A stretch of DNA of 64,000 bases from CAXMST01 sp963712765. Its GTDB lineage: Bacteria; Actinomycetota; Thermoleophilia; Solirubrobacterales; 70-9. The translations under genes and the position numbers were made by a program. Location: NCBI GenBank assembly GCA_963712765.1, contig CAVQIX010000004.1, forward strand, positions 186,001 to 250,000. Reading direction: 5' to 3'. Under the pieces are notes generated by a model, which did no database searches, was not told where the DNA came from, and saw only the letters and a list, made by a program, of their open reading frames with translations. How positions within the stretch are numbered: the first letter of the stretch is position 1; every line of letters begins with the position of its first letter. Shown one piece after another: positions 16,588 through 24,988 of the stretch.

Positions 16588-18051
16588 ATGAGCAGACCAA
16601 GCGAGCAGTCAGTGATCGAGTCGGTTCCCAAGCAGCTCTTCATCGCCGGGGAGTGGCGCGACGGAAGCAGAGGAGAGAAGCTCGCGGTCGAGGACCCCTC
16701 GACCGGCGAGACCCTCTGCGAGATCGCCGACGCCACAGCCGACGACGCGCGCGACGCGCTCGACGCGGCCGTCGAGGCCCAGAGCGACTGGGCCGCCACC
16801 CCGGCCAACGATCGCTCAGAGCTGCTCCAAGACGCCTTCGAAGCCCTCAACGAGAGGGCTGACGAACTCGCCCTGCTGATGACGCTCGAGATGGGCAAGG
16901 CCCTCGCGGAGTCGAAGTCGGAGATCACCTACGCGGCCGAGTTCTTCCGCTGGTTCGCCGGCGAGGCGCTGCGCACCGACGGTTACTACAAGGCCGCGGG
17001 CAACGGCGCCAGCAGGGTGCTTGTGATGAGGCAACCGGTCGGCCCCTGTTTCTTCATCACCCCCTGGAACTTCCCGACGGCGATGGGCACGCGCAAGATC
17101 GGACCGGCGATCGCCGCCGGCTGCACGATGGTGATCAAGCCTGCGCAGAAGACGCCGCTTTCGATGCTGGCCCTCGCCGAGATCCTCGAAGCGCGCGGCC
17201 TGCCCCCCGGCGTTCTCAACGTGGTCACCGCGAGCTCCTCGAGCGAGGTCTCCGAGCCGATCATCTCCGATCCCCGGCTACGCAAGCTCAGCTTCACCGG
17301 CTCCACCGACGTCGGGCGGATGCTGATCAAGCAGGCGGCCGACCGGGTGCACGAGGTCTCTATGGAGCTCGGTGGCAACGCCCCGTTTCTGGTCTTCGAG
17401 GACGCCGACATCGACGCCGCCGTCGAGGGGGCGATGATCGCGAAGATGCGAAACGTCGGCGAGGCCTGCACCGCGGCCAACCGCTTCCACGTGCACGAGG
17501 CCGTCGTCGAGGAGTTCACCTCCAAGCTCGCGGCCGAGATGGAGAAGCTCACCGTCGGTCGCGGCAGTGAGGAGGGGACCGACGTCGGACCGCTGATCGA
17601 CGAGGGCCAGCGCGGGATCGTCGCCGATCTGGTCGAGGATGCGAGGGCGAAGGGCGCCAAGGTCCACTGTGGTGGCTCGGCCGTCGACGGCGCGGGCTAC
17701 TTCTTCCAGCCCACCGTCCTCGGCCAGATCAGCGACGACGCCGACCTCCTCGACGAGGAGATCTTCGGCCCGGTCGCGCCGGTGAAGAGCTTCTCGACCG
17801 AGGAGGAGGCGATCGTGGCGGCCAACGACACCGAGTATGGCCTGGTCGCCTACCTGTTCACCCGCGACATCAAGCGCGCCCTACGGGTGAGCGAGGCGCT
17901 CGAGACCGGGATGATCGGCCTCAACCAGGGCCTGGTCTCCAACGCCGGCGCCCCGTTCGGCGGCGTCAAGGCGTCGGGCTCGGGTCGCGAGGGCGGCAAC
18001 GAGGGAATCCACGAGTACCTGGAGACCAAGTACGTGGCGATAAACCTCTGA
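16588..18051 (+). CDS. NAD(P)-dependent aldehyde dehydrogenase, succinate-semialdehyde dehydrogenase type
   Basis: 487 residues; the start at 16588 follows a strong Shine-Dalgarno (GCAGGAGGAGAG). Visible are the cofactor motif TPWNFPTA, SFTGSTDVGR, the catalytic Glu260 in MELGGNAPF and Cys294 in GEACTAANRF, and EEIFGPVAPV. GEACTAANRF and GGVKASGSGREGGNEGI match the GabD-like group, which oxidises succinate semialdehyde to succinate at the end of the GABA shunt. Substrate assignment is by family only. Unlike many neighbours it has a real 5' leader. Confidence 0.88.
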   Translation: MSRPSEQSVIESVPKQLFIAGEWRDGSRGEKLAVEDPSTGETLCEIADATADDARDALDAAVEAQSDWAATPANDRSELLQDAFEALNERADELALLMTLEMGKALAESKSEITYAAEFFRWFAGEALRTDGYYKAAGNGASRVLVMRQPVGPCFFITPWNFPTAMGTRKIGPAIAAGCTMVIKPAQKTPLSMLALAEILEARGLPPGVLNVVTASSSSEVSEPIISDPRLRKLSFTGSTDVGRMLIKQAADRVHEVSMELGGNAPFLVFEDADIDAAVEGAMIAKMRNVGEACTAANRFHVHEAVVEEFTSKLAAEMEKLTVGRGSEEGTDVGPLIDEGQRGIVADLVEDARAKGAKVHCGGSAVDGAGYFFQPTVLGQISDDADLLDEEIFGPVAPVKSFSTEEEAIVAANDTEYGLVAYLFTRDIKRALRVSEALETGMIGLNQGLVSNAGAPFGGVKASGSGREGGNEGIHEYLETKYVAINL

Positions 18052-18231
18052 TTCGGCCGAACCGGCCGGCTGCTGGCCGACCTTCCCACCACCGGCTCAC
18101 GGGCAGGTGAAGGACGCCCAGACCCGCGCCGCCGCCTAATGCTCTCGACCGACCCTGACGATAGGAGGACCGTCTCCCGTTTCCCGCGTCGGAGGGACGA
18201 CTGCCACGATTACGACCAGACCGGAGAAAGC

Positions 18232-18531
18232 ATGTATCTACTCCACTTCGTCAACCTCGTCCGCCGAGCACAGGGCTGCTCGGACCTGGACCGGCTGCCG
18301 GTCAGCGCGGGGGGCACTGCAGACCCTCTCGAGCTGGCGATGGGCTGCCGCCTCGAAGACGGCGCGATGCGCCTCCGGGACGTTGAGATCGCCTCGGCGG
18401 TGGCCGGAGCGACCGGGCTGCCGCTAAGAGACGAGGGTGGCGCGATCGTAGTGCCGGAGGCACTCGCCGCCCACAGTCATCGCGTGGCCTCCGCCCGCGC
18501 ACCCCACGGCCAGGGGGCCGCTGCGACCTGA
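18232..18531 (+). CDS. Small hypothetical protein
   Basis: 99 residues from an ATG preceded by CCGGAGAAAGC, a plausible ribosome binding site; an in-frame ATG at 18139 would give a longer, Arg-rich and less natural N terminus. The sequence has LHFVNLVRRAQG, a helix ASAVAGATGLPL and a Pro-Glu terminal strand. No family recognised. It sits between an aldehyde dehydrogenase gene and convergent fumC, 5 bp from the fumC stop, and could be a real short gene or chance frame. Confidence 0.45.
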   Translation: MYLLHFVNLVRRAQGCSDLDRLPVSAGGTADPLELAMGCRLEDGAMRLRDVEIASAVAGATGLPLRDEGGAIVVPEALAAHSHRVASARAPHGQGAAAT

Positions 18532-18536
18532 ACGCC

Positions 18537-19862
18537 CTACTCGTGCGGGCGGGCCATCTTTGCGTGGTCGAGCGCCTCGTCGAGGGTCTCCTCGTCTACG
18601 CCGAGCTCCCGCGCAACCTCGCGTAGCGGCCGGCCGGAGTCGGCGGCCGTCTTGACGATCTCACTCGCCTTGTCGTAGCCGATGTGGGGGTTGAGGGCCG
18701 TGGCCGTGGCCAGCGTGCCCTCCGCGGCGGCCCGATTGGCCTCCTCGTTGGCCTCGACGCCCTGAATCACCTTGGTGTTCAAGAGGCGCGAGGAGTTGGC
18801 CAGCAGGCCGATCGACTCGAGCAGGTTCTTGGCGATAAGGGGAACACGGACGTTGAGCTCGAACTGACCCTGCGACCCGGCCATCGTGATCGCGACGTCA
18901 TTGCCGATCACCTGATCGCCGACCTGGATCACCACCTCCGGGATCACCGGGTTGACCTTGCCGGGCATGATCGAGGAGCCCTTCTGCAGCTCGGGTAGTC
19001 GCAGCTCGGCGAACCCGACCCGGGGACCGGAGCCCATCAGCGCGAGGTCGTTGGCGATCTTGATCAGTGAGGCGGCGACGACCTTGAGCGCGCCCGAGAG
19101 CTCGACCAGCGAGTCGCGGTTGGCCTGGGCCTCGAAGCGGTCATGGGGGTCGTAGATGTCGAGGTCGGAACCCTGCGAGAGCTTCGCCCGGGTCCGGTGC
19201 GCGAACTCGGCGTGGGTGTTGAGACCGGTGCCGGTAGCGGTGCCGCCGAGCGGGATCTGGCCGACGCGGGCGAGGGTCCCGCGGACCCTCTCGGCACCGA
19301 GCCGAATCTGAGCCGCGTAGCCGCCGAACTCCTGTCCGAGCGTAACCGGGACGGCATCCATCAGGTGGGTGCGGCCCGCCTTGACGATGTGGGCGAACTC
19401 CTCCGACTTGCGCTCGAGCTCGAAGGTGAGATCGTCGAGCGCGGGAAGCAGGCCGTTGACGGTCTCATCGAGCGCCGCGAGATGGACGGCCGAGGGGAAG
19501 ACGTCGTTGGAGGACTGACCCATGTTGACGTGATCGTTGGGGTGCGCCTCACCGCCGGCGAGGTTGGCCAGCACCTCGTTGGTGTTCATGTTCGAGGAGG
19601 TACCGGAGCCGGTCTGGAAGACGTCGACGGGGAACTGGCCGTCGTGCTCGCCGCGACCGACGGCGTCGCCGGCCTCGGCGATCCGGCCGGCGATCTCGGA
19701 GTCGAGCAGCCCGAGCTCGGCGTTGGTCCGCGCTGCTGCGGCCTTGATCTTTCCGAGCCAGTGGATCACCGGCGCCGGGACCGGCTGGCCGGAGACCGGG
19801 AAGTTGTCAACCGCCTTGTCGGTCTCGCCACCCCAAAGCTTGTCGGTGCTCTCGTCGCTCAT
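18537..19862 (-). CDS. fumC: Fumarate hydratase class II
   Basis: 441 residues; start preceded by GGAGGA four bases from ATG. Signature motifs: SGTSSNMNTNEV, the active-site loop GSSIMPGKVNPV, QGQFELNV and the GRTHLMDAVP region with its catalytic His. Class II fumarase is an oxygen-stable, iron-free homotetramer converting fumarate to malate in the TCA cycle. The extreme C terminus (LREVARELGVDEETLDEAL) is the usual fumarase tail. Monocistronic in appearance. Confidence 0.95.
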   Translation of the reverse strand: MSDESTDKLWGGETDKAVDNFPVSGQPVPAPVIHWLGKIKAAAARTNAELGLLDSEIAGRIAEAGDAVGRGEHDGQFPVDVFQTGSGTSSNMNTNEVLANLAGGEAHPNDHVNMGQSSNDVFPSAVHLAALDETVNGLLPALDDLTFELERKSEEFAHIVKAGRTHLMDAVPVTLGQEFGGYAAQIRLGAERVRGTLARVGQIPLGGTATGTGLNTHAEFAHRTRAKLSQGSDLDIYDPHDRFEAQANRDSLVELSGALKVVAASLIKIANDLALMGSGPRVGFAELRLPELQKGSSIMPGKVNPVIPEVVIQVGDQVIGNDVAITMAGSQGQFELNVRVPLIAKNLLESIGLLANSSRLLNTKVIQGVEANEEANRAAAEGTLATATALNPHIGYDKASEIVKTAADSGRPLREVARELGVDEETLDEALDHAKMARPHE

Positions 19863-19936
19863 TCGTTCCTCCGTAAGTCGGTCTCGATCGCGGGGGATGA
19901 ACGCTAGTGGACGGGCGCCGGCCCGGCGGGCCTGCT

Positions 19937-20410
19937 TCAGCCGCTCTCGCGGCCGACCGCGTAGCCGGCACCGAAGTTGCGCTCGAAGGCGATGCCGGGG
20001 AGCTCTCCGTCACGGCGGAAGCGCGCGGCGGTGTTGATCCGCCGGACGAGGTCGGCGTGGACACCCTGAGTGTCCTCGGCGCCGCGCTCGACCGAGCCCA
20101 CCAGGTAGCCGAGCTCGACGGTGGCTTCGGATGCCGGGCGGCTCTGAGCCTGCTTGTTCAGGGTCGTCGCAGCGGAGACGACGGAGCTGCCGACATCAGC
20201 GAGGGCCCCGGAAGGCTGGTCGGGAACGAGGCAATCGCTGATCGGGACCGACCCGTCGAGCATCACCTGCTCCGGCGCGGCCTCGAGCGCCGTCAGGTAG
20301 GCACGACTTCCATCCAGGCAGGAGGTCGGGGTCGACTCGGGGTCGGAGGAGCCGCAGGCGGAGAGCGCGAGTACGCCCGCTACCGGCAGCGCCGAGAGCA
20401 GGCGCTTCAT
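19937..20410 (-). CDS. Predicted lipoprotein of unknown function
   Basis: 157 residues. A signal peptide ends in the lipobox LSAC (Cys19), so the mature protein should be lipid-anchored outside the membrane. Two further Cys (TSCLDG, SDCLVP) could form a disulfide. The rest is mostly helical (STPT..., VVSAATTLNKQAQSRPASEATVELGYLVGSVERG). Not recognised. It is divergent from ileS with 49 bp between them, and its ATG lies 7 nt after TAGCCT. Confidence 0.8.
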   Translation of the reverse strand: MKRLLSALPVAGVLALSACGSSDPESTPTSCLDGSRAYLTALEAAPEQVMLDGSVPISDCLVPDQPSGALADVGSSVVSAATTLNKQAQSRPASEATVELGYLVGSVERGAEDTQGVHADLVRRINTAARFRRDGELPGIAFERNFGAGYAVGRESG

Positions 20411-20417
20411 TGGTGGA

Positions 20418-20423
20418 AGGCTA
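20418..20423 (-). promoter_or_regulatory. -10 element TAGCCT, leaderless start of lipoprotein gene
   Basis: TAGCCT on the minus strand ends 7 nt before the ATG at 20410; back-to-back with the ileS -10 at 20444. Confidence 0.6.
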
Positions 20424-20443
20424 GGAGATCGGGATCGTCGGCC

Positions 20444-20449
20444 TACAAT
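20444..20449 (+). promoter_or_regulatory. -10 element TACAAT, near-leaderless start of ileS
   Basis: TACAAT ends 10 nt before the GTG at 20460, leaving room for at most a few leader bases. There is thus no space for a T-box before ileS, although many actinobacteria carry one there. Confidence 0.6.
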
Positions 20450-20459
20450 CCGCCGCCCC

Positions 20460-23400
20460 GTGGCCAGCTACCGACCCGTCGACCCCAAGCAGTCCTTCCC
20501 CGAGCTCGAGGAGCAGGTCCTGGAGCGCTGGCGTGAGGGTCAGACCTTCAAGCGCCAGCTGCAGATCCGCGAGGGCCGACCCCTGTGGAGCTTCTACGAG
20601 GGGCCGCCGACCGCGAACGGCAAACCCGGCTCCCACCACGTTCTCAGCCGCGTCTTCAAGGACATCTATCCCCGCTACAAGGCGATGTGCGGCTACTACG
20701 TCCCCCGCAAGGGCGGCTGGGACTGCCACGGCCTGCCGGTCGAGCTGGAGGTGGAGAAGGAGCTCGGGATCTCCTCCAAGGAGCAGATCGAGGAGTTCGG
20801 GATCGCCGAGTTCAACGCCCGATGCCGCGAGTCGGTTTTCCGTTACGTCAAAGACTGGGACCGGATGGTTCAGCGGATCGGCCACTGGATCGATCTCGAG
20901 GACCCCTATGTGACGATGGACGACGACTACATCGAGTCGGTCTGGTGGTCGCTGCGACAGCTCTGGGACAACGACAAGCTCTACCAGGGCCACAAGGTCG
21001 TGCCCTACTGCCCGCGCTGCGGAACCGCGCTCAGCTCTCACGAGGTGGCGCTCGGCTACAAGGACGTCGTCGACCCCTCGGTCTACGTGCGCCTGCCGAT
21101 CACCGAGCCGCGGGGCGACGCCCCTCTGCAGGCGGGGGACGGCCTCCTCGTCTGGACGACGACACCCTGGACCCTGATCTCGCACGCCGCGGTCGCGGCG
21201 GGAGCCGAGATCACCTACGTACGCGCGACCCCGGCCGGCTCCGACGAAGTGCTCGTCGTCGCCGAGGCCCTCGCCGAGCGGGTGCTCGGCGAGGGCGCAA
21301 CGATCCACGATCGCTTCAGCGGTGCGGCGATGGCCGACACCTCCTACGAGGCCCCCTTCGGCTACATCTCCGGCTCCGACTTCGGCCCGCGCGGCCACAC
21401 GGTCCTGCTCGGCGACTTCGTCACCACCGAGGACGGCACCGGCCTCGTCCACACAGCGCTCGCCTTCGGCGAGGACGACTTCAGGCTCGGCGAGCAGTAC
21501 GAGATGACGCTCCAGAACCCGGTCCTCCCAAACGGCCGCTACGACGAGCGGGTACCGGACTTCCAGGGCAAGATCGTCTACGAACACAACCCCGAGATCG
21601 TCGAGGCGCTGGAGTCGGCGGGCAAGCTCTTCAAGGCGGTCGACTACGAGCACGCCTACCCGCACTGCTGGCGCTGCGAGACCGCCCTCCTCTACTACGC
21701 GAAATCGACCTGGTACATCCGCACCTCCGACGCGCGCGAGCGGATGCTGGCCGAGAACGAGCGGATCGGCTGGCACCCCTCCCACATCAAGCACGGCCGC
21801 TTCGGAAAGTGGCTGGAGGGAAACGTCGACTGGGCGCTCTCGCGAGCCCGGTACTGGGGAACGCCGCTGCCGATCTGGGAGTGCACCGGCGCCGAGGGAT
21901 CTGACTGCGAGGAGCGCTTCTGCGCCGGCTCGATCGAGGATCTGCGCTCACGCGGGGGCGAGGTCCCCGAGGACCTCCATCGCCCCTACGTCGACGACGT
22001 CACCCTCGATTGCGAGGTCTGCGGGAGCGAGATGAAACGCGTCCCCGAGGTGATCGACACCTGGTACGACAGCGGCGCGATGCCGTTCGCGCAGTTCCAC
22101 TATCCGTTCGAGAACGAGGAGTTGTTCGAGCAGCGATTCCCAGCCGACTTCATCTGCGAGGCGATCGACCAGACCCGCGGCTGGTTCTACTCGCAGCTGG
22201 CCGAGTCGGTCCTGCTCTTCGACGAGACCGACTACCTGAACTGCGTCTGCCTCGGCCTGATCCTCGACCCCGACGGCCGCAAGATGAGCAAGAGACTAGG
22301 CAACCTGGTCGATCCCCACGAGGTGATCGAGGCGCATGGAGCCGACGCGTTCCGCTGGTACTACCTCGCCTCCCAGCAGCCCTGGTCCGGGTATCGATTC
22401 AGCGCCGAGACCGTCGGTGAGTCGGTGCGCCAGTTCCTGCTCACCCTCTGGAACACCTACGCCTTCTACGTGCTCTACGCCAACGCCGAGGGGATCGACC
22501 CCGGCGACCCGCCCGCGGCGCCGGACCAGGGCGGCTACGTCAGCCCCGGCGGCTCGGCCGAGCGGCTCGATCGCTGGGCGGTCTCGCGGCTGGAGGCCAC
22601 CACCCAGACCGTGCGCGACGCGCTCGACGACTTCGACTCCACCACCGCCGGGCGCGCGATCGCCGACTACGTCGAGGAGCTCTCCAACTGGTACGTCCGG
22701 GTCGGGCGACGCCGCTTCTGGGAGGGCGACCCCGCCGCCTTCGGCACCCTCCGCCACTGCCTGCTCGACGTCGCCCAGCTGCTCGCGCCCTTCATCCCTT
22801 TCAGCGCCGATGCAATCTGGTCCAACCTCGCCCACGGCGAGAGCGCCGGCAGCGAGCACTCGGTCCACCTCACCGACTACCCGATCGCCGAGGGAGCCCG
22901 CCGCGACGAGGCGCTGGAGGACGGGATGGAGGCCGCCCGGCGAGCGGTCGAGCTCGGCCGTGCCGCCCGGGCCCACGCGAAGGTGAAGATGCGCCAGCCG
23001 CTCGCCAAGGCAGTGATCGTCGCCACCGAGACCGAGCGCGCGACGATCGACAGCTTCGCCGACGTCGTCCGCGCCGAGCTCAACGTCAAGGAGCTCGAGT
23101 TCGTCACCGAGGAGGGCGAGCTCGCCGACTACACCGTCAAGCCCAACTACCGCACCCTGGGCCCGCGCTTCGGCTCCGAGATGCCACAGGTAGCGGCCGC
23201 GGTCGAATCGCTGGATCCCGACCACGTCCGCGGGGCGATCGCCGGAGAGCGCGAGATCGGGATCAACGTCGACGGCCACGATCACACCCTCGGCGCCGGC
23301 GACCTCACCCTGGTCATGCAGCCGCTCGAGGGATACATGGTCGAGTCCGAGGCTGGTCGCGCCGTCGCCCTCGCCCTCGACCTCGACGAGGGCCTGATCC

Positions 23401-23651
23401 GCGAGGGCCTGGCGCGCGAGATCGTCCGCGCCGTCCAAAATGCCCGTAAGGAAGCAGGGCTCGAGGTCACCGACCGGATCGAGCTCACGCTCGGCGGCGA
23501 CGAGGAGCTGCTCGGCGCGGCGCGGACGCACGAGGACTACCTCGCTGCGGAGGTGCTCGCGGAGCGGATCGATCTCGGGGACGCGGGCGGCGAACCGGTG
23601 CTGATCGCGCAACGCGAACTGAGCATCGGCGTCAGCCCCCGCCGAGGCTAG
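20460..23651 (+). CDS. ileS: Isoleucyl-tRNA synthetase
   Basis: 1063 residues from GTG. The class I signatures are present: PPTANGKPGSHHVLSRV (HIGH region in the GxHHV form seen in the long, eukaryote-like IleRS type) and DGRKMSKRLGN (KMSKS). The editing domain contains VWTTTPWTLISHAAVA, and GGWDCHGLPVE and YDSGAMPFAQ are typical. The C-terminal region (VKMRQPLAKAVI and ELNVKELEFV) is the anticodon-binding part of this clade. It charges tRNA-Ile and hydrolyses mischarged Val. The long type often gives mupirocin resistance; this is family knowledge, not shown here. Confidence 0.96.
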   Translation: MASYRPVDPKQSFPELEEQVLERWREGQTFKRQLQIREGRPLWSFYEGPPTANGKPGSHHVLSRVFKDIYPRYKAMCGYYVPRKGGWDCHGLPVELEVEKELGISSKEQIEEFGIAEFNARCRESVFRYVKDWDRMVQRIGHWIDLEDPYVTMDDDYIESVWWSLRQLWDNDKLYQGHKVVPYCPRCGTALSSHEVALGYKDVVDPSVYVRLPITEPRGDAPLQAGDGLLVWTTTPWTLISHAAVAAGAEITYVRATPAGSDEVLVVAEALAERVLGEGATIHDRFSGAAMADTSYEAPFGYISGSDFGPRGHTVLLGDFVTTEDGTGLVHTALAFGEDDFRLGEQYEMTLQNPVLPNGRYDERVPDFQGKIVYEHNPEIVEALESAGKLFKAVDYEHAYPHCWRCETALLYYAKSTWYIRTSDARERMLAENERIGWHPSHIKHGRFGKWLEGNVDWALSRARYWGTPLPIWECTGAEGSDCEERFCAGSIEDLRSRGGEVPEDLHRPYVDDVTLDCEVCGSEMKRVPEVIDTWYDSGAMPFAQFHYPFENEELFEQRFPADFICEAIDQTRGWFYSQLAESVLLFDETDYLNCVCLGLILDPDGRKMSKRLGNLVDPHEVIEAHGADAFRWYYLASQQPWSGYRFSAETVGESVRQFLLTLWNTYAFYVLYANAEGIDPGDPPAAPDQGGYVSPGGSAERLDRWAVSRLEATTQTVRDALDDFDSTTAGRAIADYVEELSNWYVRVGRRRFWEGDPAAFGTLRHCLLDVAQLLAPFIPFSADAIWSNLAHGESAGSEHSVHLTDYPIAEGARRDEALEDGMEAARRAVELGRAARAHAKVKMRQPLAKAVIVATETERATIDSFADVVRAELNVKELEFVTEEGELADYTVKPNYRTLGPRFGSEMPQVAAAVESLDPDHVRGAIAGEREIGINVDGHDHTLGAGDLTLVMQPLEGYMVESEAGRAVALALDLDEGLIREGLAREIVRAVQNARKEAGLEVTDRIELTLGGDEELLGAARTHEDYLAAEVLAERIDLGDAGGEPVLIAQRELSIGVSPRRG

Positions 23652-23675
23652 CGCCCCCTTGCAGCTGGTCCTCAG

Positions 23676-23693
23676 GCGCGCCGCCGGGCGCGC
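23676..23693. terminator. Hairpin between convergent ileS and cupredoxin genes
   Basis: GCGCGCC / GGCGCGC arms of 7 bp with a GCCG loop, 25 bp after the ileS stop and 14 bp before the cupredoxin stop. No T-tract follows on either strand. Confidence 0.4.
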
Positions 23694-23707
23694 GACGTAC
23701 CTCGCCG

Positions 23708-24055
23708 TCAGCGCACCCTCAACTTCAGCTTCATCGAGTCCGGGTGGATCGTGCAGAAGAGCTTGTAGGTGCCCTTCTTGGTGAACTTCCTCTTGTAGTT
23801 CACGCCCTTCTTCGAGGTCGTCTTCGACTTGAACTTCCCGCCCGGGCCCTTCCTCTTCTTGACGTTGTGGACGCCTCCGCCGGCCCACTTGAACTTGACC
23901 GTCGTGCCCTTCTTGATCGTCTTCGAGCTCGGGTTGAAGAAGTTGTTGTCGACCTTGACCTTGGTCGACTTCGATCCCGCCGACGCGGCCGCGGTGCCGA
24001 CCGTCAGGGCGCCGATCAATGCCAGGGCCAAGACGACTGGAATCAGCTTGCGCAT
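23708..24055 (-). CDS. Secreted plastocyanin-like cupredoxin
   Basis: 115 residues from the ATG at 24055, which has GAGGAGAG as ribosome binding site; a further upstream in-frame ATG is not supported. A signal peptide ends near residue 25 (GTAAASAG). The type 1 copper ligands are visible: His63 (GGVHNV), Cys101 and His104 (FCTIHP) and Met108. The chain is unusually Lys-rich (PGGKFKSKTTSKKGVNYKRK), so the protein is strongly basic. Probable role: extracytoplasmic electron transfer or copper binding. Divergent from a four-helix membrane protein gene. Confidence 0.88.
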   Translation of the reverse strand: MRKLIPVVLALALIGALTVGTAAASAGSKSTKVKVDNNFFNPSSKTIKKGTTVKFKWAGGGVHNVKKRKGPGGKFKSKTTSKKGVNYKRKFTKKGTYKLFCTIHPDSMKLKLRVR

Positions 24056-24112
24056 GTTCTCTCCTCGGGGGTTGGGGGGGATCACGGTAGGTACAACACC
24101 TTGCGAGCAGAT

Positions 24113-24118
24113 TAGGAT
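24113..24118 (+). promoter_or_regulatory. -10 element TAGGAT, near-leaderless start of 143-residue membrane protein
   Basis: TAGGAT ends 9 nt before the GTG at 24128. Confidence 0.5.
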
Positions 24119-24127
24119 CGGTGCATC

Positions 24128-24559
24128 GTGGATCCCGCACTCGGAGCCGATACAAGGGCGGTCCTGCTCGCGGCCGGCCTGATCTTCCTCTGGGCGTTGC
24201 TGCTGGGAGTCTGGAAGTGGCGCCAGATGGCGACATCAGCGGACGGGCTCGCCCATCCCTACGTCGACACCGCCCATCGCGCCGCCCTGCTCTACAGCTT
24301 TGCGACGCTGCTGCTGGCGGTCTTCACCGAGCTCTCCGGGTGGAGCACCGGTGTGAACACGGCGGCGGCGTTCGCCGCTATCGCGTTCTTCGTCGGCGCG
24401 ATCGCCTCCTACTGCTGGCATGGCTTCCGCGGCGACACCGACAACCAGATCCGCGATCCGGTTGCGGGGACCAGCGCGGCGATGATCGCCCTGATCATCG
24501 CCGAGATCGGCGGCTCGGCGGTCTTGATCGCCGGCTTCGTCGAGGCGCAGATCCTCTAG
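24128..24559 (+). CDS. Small four-helix membrane protein
   Basis: 143 residues from GTG. Four hydrophobic helices: AVLLAAGLIFLWALLLGVWKW, ALLYSFATLLLAVFTEL, TAAAFAAIAFFVGAIASYCWHGF and AAMIALIIAEIGGSAVLIAGF. A conserved-looking polar stretch HPYVDTAHRAALL between helices 1 and 2 and Trp-His-Gly after helix 3 faintly recall four-helix haem proteins of the styrene-oxide-isomerase kind, but this is a guess. Its stop codon shares CTAG with the stop of the convergent trxA gene. Confidence 0.7.
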   Translation: MDPALGADTRAVLLAAGLIFLWALLLGVWKWRQMATSADGLAHPYVDTAHRAALLYSFATLLLAVFTELSGWSTGVNTAAAFAAIAFFVGAIASYCWHGFRGDTDNQIRDPVAGTSAAMIALIIAEIGGSAVLIAGFVEAQIL

Positions 24560-24879
24560 GTCAGAGCCGGCTCGAGCTCCGCTTCGAGCTTCTTCTTCGG
24601 CATCGCCCCGACTATCCGCTTCGCCGCCTGGCCGCCCTTGAAGAGGATCATCGTCGGGATCGAGAGGACCTCGTACTGCGCCGCGGTCTGCTGGTTGTCG
24701 TCGACGTTGAGGCTGAGGATCTTGAGATCGTCTCGCTCAGCTTCCATCTCCTCGAGGATCGGATGGACGACGCGGCAGGGACCGCACCAGGGAGCCCAGA
24801 AGTCGACCAGCACGGGGCTGTCGGCCTCCAACACCTCGGCTTGGAAGTTGTCGTCGGTGACCTGGGTCAGATTCGCCAC
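24556..24879 (-). CDS. trxA: Thioredoxin
   Basis: 107 residues from a GTG with GAGGAG eight bases upstream. The redox site is FWAPWCGPC (Cys32, Cys35), followed by the buried Pro in IPTMILFKGG. Standard length and fold; it reduces protein disulfides in the cytoplasm using thioredoxin reductase (not in this window). It has a longer 5' region than most genes here, containing an inverted repeat (24929-24944) and TATA-like hexamers near 24960, so it probably has a leader. Convergent and stop-overlapping with the membrane protein gene. Confidence 0.95.
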   Translation of the reverse strand: MANLTQVTDDNFQAEVLEADSPVLVDFWAPWCGPCRVVHPILEEMEAERDDLKILSLNVDDNQQTAAQYEVLSIPTMILFKGGQAAKRIVGAMPKKKLEAELEPALT

Positions 24880-24928
24880 GTGTTTCTCCTCGATCGGTTC
24901 GTCGTTCTCTTATACCTGTTCGACCGTC

Positions 24929-24944
24929 CGGAACCGCTTCCGGT
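24929..24944. repeat. Inverted repeat in the trxA 5' region
   Basis: CCGGAA-CCGC-TTCCGG, about 50 bp before the trxA start. On the minus strand it lies between TATAGT (near 24961-24966) and the ribosome binding site. It could be an operator or a leader hairpin. Confidence 0.35.
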
Positions 24945-24988
24945 TCCCTTCGGGCCTCCATACTATACAAAATGAAGTAAGGCCTGCC

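Noticed and set aside
18052..18231. Possible riboswitch or leader before the 99-residue gene
   Set aside because: The stretch is GC-rich with short repeats, but I could match no known riboswitch core or consistent stem set.
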